64,000 nucleotides of DNA from Stichopus chloronotus (taxonomy: Eukaryota; Echinodermata; Holothuroidea; Aspidochirotida; Stichopodidae). The notes under the pieces are model-generated. The model had not been told where the DNA came from, ran no database searches, and saw nothing but the letters and a program-made list of their open reading frames with translations. The DNA lies in NCBI GenBank assembly GCA_021234535.1, contig CM037838.1:22451009-22515008 (forward strand), in the 5' to 3' direction. Of the stretch, positions 25,726-39,114 are shown piece by piece. Made by a program: the position numbers and the translations under genes. How positions within the stretch are numbered: the stretch's first letter is position 1; each line of letters begins with the position of its first letter.

Positions 25726-27318
25726 TCTTTCGAAATAAAAAAATGAGCTTATATCATTTAACCTTTCCCGGAAGAGTTTGACACACTCTTAGGGAATGAT
25801 TGTGCTCTTTCATCAACTACAGTGATGTGAGATATTGCTTGCCACATTTTTGGTTGTGTTACATGTATTGTTTATTTTCTACAGGATCCATGGTTTGTAA
25901 CTCATTTGACTGCACAGAACAAATATTTAAATTAGATCAGAACAGTTCCCTTGCAGAATGGAGAAATTTTTGTGGGAATGGCTTGTATTTGGGAGAATAC
26001 TGAAAATGTTGGCATCTGTATGATTTTACATATTTCGTTTCTTTTTCTTTCTTTTAGTGAAAAGTACTTTAAAGTTGTACCCGTCATGTATTTCCCTGGG
26101 GAGGAGGTAGCTTGGTCTGGCAAGTGCACCGAAATTAGACAATGTCTAGGGAGTTGAAAAATATTACCATTTAAGAAAATGTCCATACTTCTATATGCCC
26201 TACTGTACCGACTAGTCTGACGCGCAGCCATTCTATACGGACAGCAACGGTGAAAGATTGTTGTACAAACCTATTACGGAGATTATAACAGAACCGTCAC
26301 ATCGCATAAAATATGTCGCCTAGCTGGCCGGCATCTCTGTAGTGTCCATAGCCTAACGCTTTCCTTTCTTTAGTTCTTTAGTGATTAATCTGTGACGTTA
26401 AGTCGTCGCGGTCGATGTGGACATAATTTAATGGGCCCTTTGTAGACACTTTTGACTCACAATGCCAGAGACACGCTACAGGAGGTCAACTCAACGGAGG
26501 GTCCAGCCCCCACCCCCTCAAGATGACTGCAAAGAAATGAAAAAAATATATATAATAACAAGAAGAAATAAAAGCAGGTCTAAATCACTCATTTCGCAGG
26601 ACATTTCCTCTTACTTTGTCCTAATAGTCTTATATTGCGAGATAGTTCCACGGAGGCTCCAGGGTTGTCACGGAAACCCCTGGACCCCACGAAATAATGA
26701 TTGTTTTTCGCGCGCATAGTGCAAATCACTTTGTTCGCTCCCACCCACCCTTTCCGCAAATTACTGGATCCGCCCTGCAGGGGTCAATTAAACGGTACAC
26801 TAGCATAAGTATACATCAATCTTGGGATAAAGAAAGTGTAAAACTTTAGAGTAGAATATTCTTGAATTTGGTTTTAGGTACTACGTAACAGTACTGCCTG
26901 CATGCCAGGTTCGTACCTTTAGGTAATAAACTGGAGGTTATCTCACAGTCAAGTTCTTATTAACTTTATATACATGCTACGCTACGACATGCCGTAAATG
27001 TGATGCACCAGCGGGTAGAAACACCAAGTTCACTTCCGTTTTAGGTGCACAACGGGTGGAAAATAACTGGAAGGAAATTAGAGATAATATTACCCTATTC
27101 CTTAATCGTTCCCCAGTACTTAGCGGTAAATATTAGCCGTTTTGATGCACGTCACTGTTGCGTATTGGTAGCCTAAAAAGCCTCTACTTAGTTGGTCTCA
27201 GTGTCCGCCGGCAGTTTCGTCAGAAGTAACCAACTCACGAAGTTCGCACTCAGTGCATGTAGCTGCAATGCTATGACATCGTCTGTATTGATTGTTGTTT
27301 ATACTCTTTACAGTATCT
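25726..27318. other. No supportable gene
   Basis: The stretch 26450-26780 is richer in G and C than its surroundings, with repeated CCACGGAGG/CCAGGGGTT-like strings and an ACTGGATCCGCCCTG string at 26762 that resembles the terminus of hAT-like elements. No partner terminus was found. No gene recognised. Confidence 0.45.
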
Positions 27319-27337
27319 CCCCCCCCCGGGGGGGGGG
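27319..27337. repeat. C9-G10 palindrome
   Basis: Nine C directly followed by ten G, so the central 18 bases are perfectly self-complementary. Such a pure C/G palindrome is unstable in cloning and hard to sequence; its exact length may be unreliable. Confidence 0.9.
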
Positions 27338-28119
27338 TATTCCGCACCAATGGCATGTTGTGAAAATTTAGTTTGGAAGTTTTGTTTCCAGAATATACAT
27401 ATTAAAATAGCATTTGTTAAGAGAGTATATCGCATAGTGTACACACTGTAATAGTTGCATGGTGGAAGCTAGCAATTGTATGGGATCTTGACGTCATTAT
27501 CTCGTAAAGCGTATTGCTCAGCTCACGACATGCAATTACGCAGAGACCAAACGTTGAGTGGACGAATATCTCAACTTTAAGCTGCACACTGATGTTATAT
27601 GGATAAAATTGTGTGAGGATTTTGAATGGTACAACCACATTACAATGCTTGCAATTCGCATATTTTTTTTCAATAATCACATCCAGTAGTAACTAAAGCT
27701 CTCAAAAGTTTTGACTTTTTTTCCTTTGTTTAAACTGGCTTTTTGCCTATGAATTATGCGTCTGGTCACGAATTTAAAAAAAAAAGCAAATTGAATTATT
27801 GAATATCAGTACTCACCCATTAATCTTTTCATTTATATGTTCATGACACAAGGCAATTCTCTAAGTTTCACTATTTTCTCAGTAGTGGGTGAAGGAAACT
27901 TTGACAGGTTTTGAAAAAAGAAAAGAAAAAAGTTATAGCGAAATTGACACCAGGCGTGCAAAGTACCGACGCATTCAAATTGCGTGCACGCCCATTTGCT
28001 TAGCTTGTTGGAACTAAACGGTGGATTCTAACACAGGAGTTCGCGCATGCAACAAATGTCTATGCCCTCTTAAAAAGAAAGGATACTGTCGATTGACTCA
28101 GCTGAAACTGTGCCTGTTA

Positions 28120-28201
28120 CCCCCCCCCCCCTCCATTGCGTCCCAGAAAATGCAACTCACCGTACTTTTTGATAGATATGTAACCAAAGGGGGGGGGGGG
28201 G
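28120..28201. repeat. C12 and G13 pair, 57 bases apart
   Basis: C12 (28120-28131) and G13 (28189-28201) on the same strand could form a twelve-pair stem with a 57-base loop. Both lie inside a 118-codon frame on the plus strand (28021-28377). There they encode Pro and Gly runs, which argues against that frame being real. Confidence 0.9.
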
Positions 28202-29167
28202 TTGATAGTTGGATCAAGAGGGGACGGTGCTTTTGGGTTGGTGTTAAAATAAACAGTCTGCAGAATCTAAGGAACTGCTGTGAGTCGATCGAAAGCATTT
28301 ATGGAAGTATACATAGCCATGATCAGGCTAGCGGAAGGAAGTTAAAATTCGCATCGGAGTTGAAGTGTATGTCTTGATGACCTCTGGTTCGCCTCCACGC
28401 CCTGTAGATATTGCACTGGGGAAATAGCAAATCGGTAACAGCATGAAGAATCCATCACGTGTCCGAACAATGCCGGTCAGCTTGTATGTGAGTATTCAAA
28501 CTGTAGCCTACATAAATACTATAACCTACGGTACTGCTGGGCAAACGCAGTATCATTTAATTTTCGCTCTGTGCTAACAAGCAGTCAAAGTGTCTTTACA
28601 TATAATAAACGAATCTATGTTTGTAAGTATGATCGACCAATGAGCTAATGTATCAGTTAATAAAGATGAAAGCTCTGCAATATGTAATGTCAAGTGGTGC
28701 GATCCTGCAGGTGCATTTTGTCCCCTGAGGAAACTAGTGAGTACTAGTGAGTGAGACCATTTTTTCTGGAAGCTCACAGTTACCTCCATTTTTTTTCACG
28801 AAATGGAATTTGCAAAATCCTTGGTGACAGATTTTGTTTTCCAAGCCCTGATTTTGTTTGTTTGTTTGATTATAGTTCTTTCTACATTGTATCTCAGTTC
28901 AACCTCTAGAATTTCCTACGCCAAGTACTTCGCATTTCAACAAAAATGCTCTAGGCAAAAGATTTCCCATTCCATTATCCAGTGTGGATTTTCTTTGCAA
29001 AATTATGTTTGCCTCATAAGTCGAATTTTCTCCTATGCTCTATGAAGCTTGAAGCTAAAAGCTGAAATATGAGTTGAAAAATTGGCATGTTTTGTCACTA
29101 TAGAAGTCAAACATGTTATAGCTACTTCAAAAAAAAACAAAATGTGTAAGCCTAAAAACTGTGTAAT

Positions 29168-29230
29168 GCAGAGTCTAAATTTTGTAGGACCAACAGAAAT
29201 GTCCAGAAAATTTTCATATTCAAATATCTG
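29168..29230 (+). repeat. Dispersed 63-bp repeat, copy 2
   Basis: Plus-strand counterpart of 22748-22810, about 84% identical by eye. An ATGACGTCAT palindrome lies 100 bases further on at 29331-29340. Confidence 0.6.
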
Positions 29231-32187
29231 GAAGATGGGTGTTCAGCCTTGGTTCAGTCGCACCCATCTCCAGTCACCACTAGCCGTCAATGCAGTGTTC
29301 AAGCAGTTTGCATTGTGGATAAGTGGTGCAATGACGTCATAGCGATGTGGTGACTCGTGGCCGTCAATGCTGCAGCTGTAATTGGTTCACTATTCATCAG
29401 CGAGAACAGCTTTCCAACATTTTACCCTATACCTGTGAGTCTGTAACAACTCCCTGCATGACTACAGGCTGAATGGGCCAATTAAGTTACAGAACTATCA
29501 ACTATGACGGCCCCTTTGTCAGGCCTAAGTAAGGTGGGTGCTTGGCACTTGAAGATTGAAACAAAGAAGAGGAATAAAAAAGAAAGCAACCCCTTCTCTT
29601 CCCCCTCCCCCTCCTACTTCTCCTGGCCACTTTTCAAACCCTGGCACCCATCACCACACATGCATGACTGATAACGTATAGGCACCTACACGGAAACTCC
29701 TTGTGTACACGTCAAGATGATGTAACCGAAGCGAAGAGTTTTGAAAGAGGGGATTGAATATTCATGAGATTATTTATATCCATTGAGTTGCCTGTACGAT
29801 TGCTATTATTGTTGTTGACTCAAGTTCATAATATTCAGCAGTCCAGGGCACTGTTTTACTCTAACAGATTCCTGTCCCTGAGACGCGAACTTTGTCTGAT
29901 ATCTTGTGACGAAAATAGGAGCCTCCCTCGACAGCTTCCAAGTAGTTTACGCAATCAAACCCGAACAAGCATGCATCTTATACTGTTGCTATGCAAAGTA
30001 ATGTGGCGCGCAAATTTACTACGGATGTCCTTACGACACATACCAAAATTTGCTTTGTTCGCAAAATCAGGGCGTTCTTTACACCTTTGTTCCAAGGTCA
30101 GTCCATTATTGTTCAATAACTTGATAAGAACCCTTTTGACTTTCATTCGCAATGAAAAACCGAAAACAAATGTTTGTGTACCTCTTATAGCACACTTCCC
30201 TACAGTTGAAAGATAATAAAACAGTACTTCAACTAAATAAAAACTTCGGATGCATGTACATGAAACTATTAAAAAAAAGTGACAAAACAACAAGTGGACT
30301 AGAAAAAGATTTTCTTGGAGATGAGGTAAAGAAATATGTCGAGGCAAAGAATCAAAACATGGGTGGGAAACGGAAAACTGGTAGGACACACAGGATGTTA
30401 GGAGAGGAACCCGGCATTGTCTTACAGGGGGAACGAACCGTGGAATGAAGCAAAATAGTCATATTCTTCTTGTCCGCATTGGGATTGGTGTGAGGACAAG
30501 TCTATCTGTTCCAAGGTTAGTCCATATCAATACTCTGAACCATTAGCTATCTGTTGGATGTTACGATGGTATAGTACAGTTTAATACAATAGTTACAATT
30601 TGCCCTCCAGTTTATTCCCAAATTCGCTAAAAGTGATAAACCCTCATTGAGTATGATACAATATACAACTACAACTATAGTACACAACTGAAATAACATG
30701 GTGCCATTAAACGTACCCAGTATAGTTAAAGCATTGGTCTCAGTGGTAAACTGACTGAGCTAGTACAATAGAGACACTACGATTCCGAAGACAAGTCCAG
30801 GTCTAGACTATAAATAACCAGTTAAGTTCCTTATTTCTGTTCATTTTTATAGATATTTTTTTCCCAAAGACAACCCTCCCCAAATCAAACATCGAGACAA
30901 TGTTTTAACTTGACATTATGTTTAGAATCCCTACTCGATTCTCCCGCCCATGAAAATATTACAAAATGTTCATTAAACTTCTCCGTACTTTCTGGTAACC
31001 GCAAGTGATAACTGCCCACATTCCACAGAAACAGTTGTTCGTGACCTTCGCGCTTGTACACGTAAGGGGAATGCCCTTTTCCCTCTCTGACAGGTCGACA
31101 CATGTTTGTTAGTATCAACCGGCGCTACGTGTGGAAAAAAATGGAAAATAACAATTTGGGGTTTAAAGAATCCCGCTAATCAACTCGTATGGAAGCAAAT
31201 TTTGAATCATAAACAATGCAAAATTATTCCCTGTGTGTGGAAGAGATGTTTTGTACAACACACTAGACCGGGTGGTGTTTTTATCGCAGTGCACCACAAG
31301 CCAAGAACTTGTTCAGACTTGAAATACGTGGGGACCAAACGTCGCGTGAACGTTGTGTGTAAGGGTACATTGAAGTATTGTGTACGAAGCAGTGCAGGCT
31401 TATCCCAGATCGAGTTATAGCTAAAGCTGTACCTGAGGTTTTGTTCAGAAGTCAGAATTTCAAGTACTGTACCGGTTTTTTTACTTATCGGCACATATTA
31501 ATGAACTCATCCATGTCAAGCAGCTGATTTATTCGTTTCACTGTATGTTTATGTGCAGAAGGAGCGACGATGTTGTGTGAGGAATGTAAGATGCCACCCA
31601 TCCATCCTATCTGGACTTGTTATATCGGACTAAGACTGATAACATTAACAGAAGCCCCTGGATTTACACTGCGAAGTATGGGGTCTCTATGTACTTGCAG
31701 CATTATAGCTACTGCAATATACTGAACTTGAGTCAGCGGATGTCATACGAATTTCCACGGGGAATGCGCGGTAAGTTTTTTCTTCTTATCACCGTCTCAC
31801 ATAAATTGTACAAGGGAGCGAACGTTGAATTTACAGCATAGTACGCAGGTCCTACCAATAGCTCCTTGGTCCTTTACTGAATTGACAATTATAAAACACC
31901 TGACAGATAAATGGGCCAGGTGTATATCGTGAACCCTCAGAGGAATTTTGTTAACTTTTGTTTCGCAAGTGTAACTCTTTACTAAGGGATAATTAAGAGA
32001 TATATAACACAAAAGATGTTGACATGTGTAAACGTTAATTATTCGGTATATATGGTCATGACTTTTGTGGTAATTTAATCGGTCTAGTTTTAAAACCTGC
32101 TGTGAGATATAACTGTGGTATTCAAACGAAGACACGAGGGTGGATGCATGGGTCTGTACATAACCGTGAGGCTGACATTCACGGGGC
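29231..32187. other. No supportable gene
   Basis: Two overlapping frames of 150 codons (29764-30216 plus) and 144 codons (29955-30389 minus) are the longest non-repeat frames here. Neither shows a domain, signal peptide or splice context I recognise, and only one of an overlapping pair could be real. Nothing else was recognised. Confidence 0.45.
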
Positions 32188-32200
32188 GGGGGGGGGGGGG
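32188..32200. repeat. G13 homopolymer
   Basis: Thirteen G preceded by GGGGC. Confidence 0.95.
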
Positions 32201-32330
32201 TACTTATGACGTTCTTTACACCAGAGACCATGGGAGTAACCCCACATGCACCATAATGGATAAACGTCTTCTAGAAAAGCTAGCCTCTTTCAAACACTCA
32301 GTGAGACTGATAATCTTGTCTCAGTTTCAC

Positions 32331-32482
32331 TTTTTGTTTTTATTTATTTGTATTTTATTGACTTGTTGTTTTTAAACGTAAGCTTTAAGGGGTAGGCTAG
32401 TAGGCTAGCTAGAGGTAGGCATTTTTTGTTTTTATTTATTTGTATTTTATTGACTTTCTTGTTTTTTAAAGTAAGCTTTAAG
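32331..32482. repeat. Direct duplication of a ~60-bp T-rich unit
   Basis: Units at 32331-32390 and 32423-32482. Both contain TTTTTGTTTTTATTTATTTG, then TATTTTATTGACTT, a variable T-rich link and GTAAGCTTTAAG. The 32-base spacer holds short GTAGGC/GCTAG repeats. A recent local duplication. Confidence 0.88.
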
Positions 32483-32532
32483 TGCTGTTTGTTTTGGTGG
32501 AATATTGGTGCGTGTGTGTTTGAATGTGCCCC

Positions 32533-32755
32533 GGGGGGGGGGGGGGGGGACTTGCATTGTCTCTGCATCCTGAGGGCGATTTCATGGTAGTGACCATATA
32601 TGTCTTACCCATCTTGACCAACGGGAAGGGGTCGGGGATTTCTTTGGACCTTAAACTATGTGGAAATGATCCCAATGCTGATGCACTGGCATGGGCGGAA
32701 TGCAATTCTTTCTCGAGGGCGTATTTTGTAATTCGGTAAGTGGGGGGGGGGGGGG
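32533..32755. repeat. G17 and G14 homopolymers
   Basis: G17 at 32533-32549, after CCCC, and G14 at 32742-32755. Both are G-rich on the plus strand, as is the G13 run at 32188. Confidence 0.94.
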
Positions 32756-34087
32756 TCGCAATGTAGGGGTGGTGAAGTAGTAAATTCGAGATTTCAAACA
32801 CCGCATGTAAGGTGTATAACGTCATCGTTAAAGATTGAGTAAAATAAGCATAAAATGAAATTGTTAAGAATAAATAAGTGAAATATTTAAACCATACAAG
32901 CCAATGTTATAATTTACTTCAAAAGTCACTGCATGAAAGACAAAATAGAAGAAAAAAAAAGGAAAAAACTTCTCGAAACATATTTCCTTAAATCATTGGC
33001 GGGGAAACTGAATTCATAGTGTAAATTTCAGTCAGTGCCTGTCATATTGCTGTAGATTGCAGTCTACACTACTCATTTCCAACAAAGAAGTTGCTACAAA
33101 TAAACATTTTATGAATGATGATGTATTTATGGAAGGTCTTGTAAACATTTATCGGGACGTTCTTATAATGTATATTTAAGAATACCTAGTGGCGTTTATT
33201 ACCGAAGTTGATAAAAACAGCAAAAGCAAAAACATCAGTTACGACGAATGCATTTAAAACATTGAAGATCTGACGTCATCTATCGTCACACATGTTTTCT
33301 TTTTCACTTGCCATGGAAGAATTCCGTACAGAATTGAAGAAAAAAGAAAGCAGATATAACGAATATGGAATTTATAGAAGGCAGCATCGGGAGTTCAAGT
33401 AGACTCTGTTTGTTGGACTTTAACCTTGCGAAGTAAACCCTTCTCAATTTAATCTTTTTTATTTTGGCGTAAGCATACTGATATCAAATAATGATTGTCT
33501 GCGAGCAAAATTGGATTGAAACAAATCTATTTTCTTGTAAAAATTGGGAATGAAAAAGCTGCAATAATTTGGTGTCAGTTTATTTGTGACCTCAGTCACG
33601 GGTACGGGTGCCATGTTGCCTGCCGATAAATAGGGCCTATTCGCGTAAACCAGATATCAACATCGCCCGTGCGATGCGGATCACCACTGTATAGCCATAA
33701 CAGGTAGGCTATATCTAGAAAGGGAAAAAACGTGGCTAGTTTTGCTTAGCAAAATTTTACAGTCTGAGTTGCGATGGTTCTGTCCTCTATAAGCTGTCTG
33801 TAACTTATTTCCTACATGCGTAACTTCACGTTGCCTCAGTTTCTCTTCTTTTTCTTTACTGTACCTGCTTATCTGTTGTGTGGTTTAGGATGTGAAAGTC
33901 AACATTCAAACCGAGACGACTAAGCGGCATTTGACTTTCTGTTCCACCGGTGTGACCGGCGAAGGAGGTGACATTGAAATGGTCTCGCAGGACAATATTG
34001 TTATATACTTCCCCAGTGTTGGAATTTGGCAAGTTTTCGGCTGCAGTTGTTCGTGGGAGTAATAATATCAGAATCTTCTTTAACCCT
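32756..34087. other. No supportable gene
   Basis: AT-rich; no recognised element. A TGACGTCA octamer is at 33271-33278. Confidence 0.5.
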
Positions 34088-34160
34088 AAGAAAAAAAAAA
34101 AGAAAAAAAAGGGAAAAAAAGAATAAAAAGAAAAAAGAAGGAAAGAAAAAGGGAAAAGGA
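34088..34160. repeat. A/G-rich homopurine tract
   Basis: About 73 bases of A and G with a single T (in GAATAAA). Long homopurine-homopyrimidine DNA can adopt a triplex (H-DNA). The Lys-rich and Phe-rich frames across it (34026-34211 plus, 33856-34167 minus) are artefacts of composition. Confidence 0.9.
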
Positions 34161-34708
34161 CGCTCAATACTAACCATTATTTTGAAGCAACAAAGATGGA
34201 AGATAATTTGAGTTCGTCATTGGTTTATACCAATGCTTTAGCATTTTAGTAGTACATGTGAGAAGAGTTTATAGCCCTATACATATTGGCTTATAATCGC
34301 CTGTACCCCCTGTCGGGAAAATATCCATGGCCAACTCTGTTCTCGCGAAAGTACACATGTTTGAGAGATGTGACAGTAAATTTTATTTATTCTGTCCTTT
34401 AAACTTTGGTGTGAAAAAATTGTTTTCAATAATAAAATATCGACTGAACAATAAGGGCAATTTTTAATTGTTGTGTACCTTTGGTTGTTTTGCATAGAAA
34501 AATATTAAATGCTTTCATCAAAGTATAATTTCAAATGGATACAGTTTTGGTCTCGTAAGGAGTTAAAAGTGAAACCAACATTTATATTTATTATTACAGA
34601 CACACCGCCCTATACCCACCCCATACAGAGAGGAAATCACTCAACATGCCAAGGTCTTTACTTAAGCCATGGAAATTAGTAGTTAATTTATTACGCATGT
34701 ACTCTGAG

Positions 34709-34841
<133 letters not shown>

Positions 34842-35053
34842 GTTGTGACATTGTGACATCACACAACGATATTGTTTTGAGACTTAGCTTCTGAATCGTT
34901 TGTGAAATGACCCGAACAATATTGTTTGTACATTTGAGGAAAGGAAAAGTATATGTAATAGAACAGATTTGAATTAAGTCCTACAGTAAATGATGTTAGG
35001 AAACTAGAGATCAAACCTTAAGGTTGTATAAAACTTGAATGAACTAGGTTGAT

Positions 35054-35420
35054 TTAAAGGGAAATAGGGCGTTTAGAATATACCACCATGGGATACGAAG
35101 AAAATAGCCTTAATCACTGTTAAACCATTCAGTCTCATCCATAAACATCTGCAAAAGCTTCATCTCCTCAAAACACTATGCATGCGTTGAATAATGGAAG
35201 ATGCATCATTTGAATTTTGAAAAGTTTGGGTGAACAAATTATCGATGAGCAACAAATAACTGAATTTCTATCTGTGAGAAACTTAGTTCTTGAAAAGAAG
35301 GCTACTGCCCTTCCTTATTTTGAATAACCTATCATTCTATGTCCACAAACATTGGTTTTGAAATTATGTTTGTTTTACGTGAAACAAACGCCTTATTTAC
35401 CTTTAAATTTGAAAATAAAG
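35054..35420 (+). repeat. Dispersed repeat family A, plus-strand copy
   Basis: Counterpart of the minus-strand copy at 8840-9187. It starts with TTAA then AGGGAAATAGGGCG and keeps the same order of blocks for about 360 bases to ACCTTTAAATTTG. Identity is about 80% by eye. No clear terminal inverted partner was found downstream, so the right end is undefined. Likely a nonautonomous mobile element. Confidence 0.75.
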
Positions 35421-36185
35421 TGTCATGTCAGAATAAAGGTTTTACTGTACTTAAGGCTTTACAATTGGACTTCTGCACAAAATTCATGGTTTTTCACATA
35501 TTTATTCTGGTGTGCAATATGTAGGCTATCCAATTATGCTTGCCCTGAATGGCTCGATCCTTTACTGTGTAACTGTAATATTGGTATATCTGGAATGGGA
35601 TGAAGGGGAACTTCTGCTCTTAGAGTGTAACGTATAATTTATTATAGTGCGAGCTATATGAGACAAGTCGAACTTGTAAACGCGGACAAGTTAGACCATA
35701 TAATCGGTAAATATGCTAGAGTAGTATCTAGACGTTTGGCCAAACTTTTTTCTCAGAACTGGGGCTTATCAGATATCGTAGGCAGCGAGACGAAGCAAGT
35801 TGATTTTGCCGGCCATTGGTGGGGAAGGGAGCTGAGTGTAACTGCACGCGGTCCATAAGTCTGAGATTCGTGTCGTGAGACGCTGTATCAGGTATGATAT
35901 ACCTGACAAGGTTTGGGTGTTTTTAGAGGCATTAGGAAAGGTTGGGGGGGGGGGGGAAACTAACTTCAAAAGTTGTCAAATGCATGATGTCATGTTGTGG
36001 ATTGCGTGATCCAATACTGTAACTGGAGGATATGTTAAACCATATCAGTAGGGATCGTACATATATCAATTGCAAGACGATCCCCCCTGACGAAAATAAA
36101 AAAAAAAATAAAATAGAAAACCGACAATAAAAAAATGAAGTATTGACCGAATAAATCATTAAAAGCGTTGAAATTTTTCAATTAT
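35421..36185. other. No supportable gene; one G13 run
   Basis: G13 at 35944-35956. The 66-codon frame at 35658-35858 matches nothing I recognise. Confidence 0.5.
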
Positions 36186-36410
36186 AATCAAAATCCATCA
36201 AAATTGACCATTTGCCAAAAAATAAGAAAAAAAAAAGTCCTGTTTTATAATTGCATTGTGAATACTGTAATCATACGCCAAGTTTACCTACCGTACACTT
36301 GTTATGTCATGGGAATGATGCTTTATGTTATCCTTTGTTTTCTTAACCTTATTTCAAGGACAATTGAGACCCTTACATGCCCCGAGGGTTTATCTCTGGA
36401 ACAATGTATT
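36186..36410 (+). repeat. Dispersed repeat family B, degenerate copy
   Basis: Related to 54614-55113 and 60267-60840. Shared strings include AATCCATCAAAATTGACCA (near 36190), GTTATCCTTTG, TTATTTCAAGGACAATTGAG, a (C/T)ATGCCC(C)(G/A)GAG link and a TCTGGAACA-like end. Similarity fades after about 36410, so only the left and middle parts of the element remain. Confidence 0.5.
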
Positions 36411-38353
36411 GTCCTCTCGATAAAAAGTACTTAATTTGAAACCCATAGACGTCATGCACTATGAACAGATTGGAAAAAAAATGTAGATTTATAGAACAAA
36501 AAAGTGAAGAAATACATAAAGAAAACGAAAAAAAGAAAGAAAGAAAAAAAACACAGTTTTCTACGGATTGTCATTCCGTGTTTCATTCTGCAAATTCTAA
36601 ATGAAGCCGTTTGTTTTCAAGATGCGTTTCACCTAGTCTTTAATTTGCAAGGGGGAAAAAAAGAAAGAAAAGAAAACTGTGATTTAGAAAACTTTTGGTA
36701 AAAGATATCACTTTTTAGCCTGTTGATGTCACTACACCACATTTTGAAAGATTGTCCGCCTACGGCAATAAGTTCGTACTGTACTTGCAGTGTATCTGTC
36801 TCATTTTATTTTTAGTTTTTGCCCATCTTCTCTTTGTCTTTTCTCCAGTCCTTTTGTATTATATTTGTTTAGTGAGTTTAAAACAGTAGTACCGTATAGG
36901 TGTTTGTCTTGTGGTTTTAACCACAGAGAACTGTCTCACGCAAGTTGACACAATCAACGGTCAACGTGTACACCCTTTTGTGGAGGATTGGCCACATATC
37001 ATCCATGGGAATATTCCTAATTTTCCAAATTTTAAGACTGTATATCTTCAAACTGGAACAGCTTTCAAATTTTCGAAGGTGGTTTCCGCCGTCATAGCCT
37101 TGCGTTTCCGCCCTTTCTCAGTGTGGGCCGAAACAGGACTTTTTCTGTGACTAACAGCCAGGCGGTACATGTACGCCCATGGAAGGCACGGTTGGAAATG
37201 TGTGTTTTAGTTCTATCGAGAGTCTGTATAAGTCTCATTTAAAACCGCCTCATTAGTACCTATGTATATACCGTATTTATATCCTTTGTCACCGTGTTTT
37301 GGTGGAGTTACCCCGGCGTACCGATAAATGCACACTGGAATGACGTCATTTAAAGATATTGCAACACTAGCATATCGCAATATTTGATCGGAAAATACCC
37401 CCTTTTAAATGCCGTCTTTCCTTGTTCCACAGTGCAAGGATTGGTAGGTTTGCTCTGTACCTGAATGTATTAAACATTGTGTAGGCATATTGCGGTTTGC
37501 GTATATGCTATTCTTTCGCCGACGAAACGTTGATTAATACATTGTAGAGGTATGAAAGATTGGGATTGCACTGATAAAATCAGCTACTGTTCACTGGGTG
37601 AGTTTATTTCATAAAAAAAGCTAAAAAATCGCTAAGTAACTGTTACCGGTGCCTCACTGTACATGTAGGTGTATACGATATCGTTTATACGCACTTCTCT
37701 GTCCATGTCGAACCTCTATGTCTGGCCACTTCCCTATTATGTATATTATAGGATAATGCGTGAGTATGTAATGCATGTATATGAATGTAGTGGTCAGTCT
37801 AAGAACCAACAACCAATCTATAAACAATGTCATACTCTTAATATAAGGTTTTACATTATTGTAGGTGGTATGCGATAACCTAAATGGGCTCGTTGAGCTG
37901 ATTTTGTGACGTGTGTTTGAAGGAAAACCCTGTATGCCACTTGATACTTCAAATTAGCCTCATTCCTACCGTTACTGAAAATATGAGGAAATGTAGGTTT
38001 TTATTTTTTTCTTTAATTTGCCAGTGGTTAACCGGCACGTTATGGGGAAAAGTGTCTGGTCACAGGTTTCCAATGTGATTCAGTCTTTAATCACAAACTC
38101 ATTGTTGCTTCAGTGGTGTGTGAGATGTTCAGAATCTCTAAGTTTGACCATTTACCATCAACATAATGAAAATATGAAATTTGTGACCCACCTCCGTGAG
38201 CCCCTTTAACAATTTGGCGATATTTTGTTGTTAATAAGATCGTATTTGGCCTGCCAAAGGATATCACTTGCCGCGAAATGGTATCACAGACATAACTTCT
38301 CTAAAAGGGGAACTGTGAGTTGTTTTCTAAAATTTCCCCAAACTTGTCAAGTT
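36411..38353. other. No supportable gene
   Basis: A-rich purine patches at 36500-36555 and 36655-36680, and a TGACGTCA octamer at 37341-37348. Short frames only (79 codons at 36911-37150), none recognised. Confidence 0.5.
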
Positions 38354-38364
38354 CCCCCCCCCCC
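38354..38364. repeat. C11 homopolymer
   Basis: Eleven C, followed by a short A-rich segment. Confidence 0.93.
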
Positions 38365-38614
38365 TTCACGCACTTTTGAAAAAAAGAAAAAAAAACTTAT
38401 AGGAAGATGCCCATGTGTCACATGAAGATAAATGAGTGAGTAATTAACGTTTCTAATTTGGTTTTTGAAAATTTTGTGGTCAGACTCTTTCATCGCAATT
38501 AGTACTAATTCACACGCACATGCGTATCGTTGTTAAGTCGAGGACATTCTAAGCCAGTTCAGAGTTAGTGAACTTTAATCCTATTATAATAGTATTACAA
38601 TTATGTAATGTCGA

Positions 38615-38627
38615 AGGTCACAGGTCA
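38615..38627 (+). promoter_or_regulatory. Perfect DR1 nuclear-receptor element
   Basis: AGGTCA-C-AGGTCA, two perfect consensus half-sites one base apart. This is the arrangement bound by RXR-, HNF4- and COUP-TF-type nuclear receptors in animals. A twelve-base exact match is unlikely by chance in 64 kb. No promoter or gene is identifiable nearby, so any role would be that of a distal element. Confidence 0.35.
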
Positions 38628-39114
38628 CAGGGGGTCGAAGCAATATGCAACGGCATCAACAGTGTTCAAACCTTCTGTGGGTTATCACTCCCAGAAATCT
38701 CCCCATGGCACTAACAAGAAACTTCATAGATATACCACCATACACAGAGGCGTACTGTACAAAAGTGTAGCGGAACTGTTCCGTTTTCTGTAAGTTCTGA
38801 AGGTATGAGTGAACACTTCAACAGTGTATGAGCTTTTGTCTCGTTTACCGTATATCATTGGTCCGGCCCCAAAACGTTTTCGTTGTGAGCATGCGCGTTT
38901 GTAAATCTCAACTGACTCGTTGCTTTCATCGTTACGAATTTCTCACGGAAGCATATAATGACCGGCGCGTCAACTCCAGGTCTAAATTGATCTGAGATAT
39001 GATTCACGTCAACCTCTGATGTAATGGACTCACCCGATTTCACTAAACAGATATGTATAATCATGTAAACGCTATTTGTATTAGCTAGGATATGGCCATT
39101 GGTCACTGTAACCA

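Noticed and set aside
28021..28377. 118-codon Cys- and Gly-rich frame
   Set aside because: It runs through both a C12 and a G13 homopolymer, which would encode Pro and Gly runs; no family recognised.
29764..30389. Overlapping 150-codon (plus) and 144-codon (minus) frames
   Set aside because: No domain, signal peptide, splice context or composition bias; the two contradict each other. Kept only as a note that they are the longest non-repeat frames.
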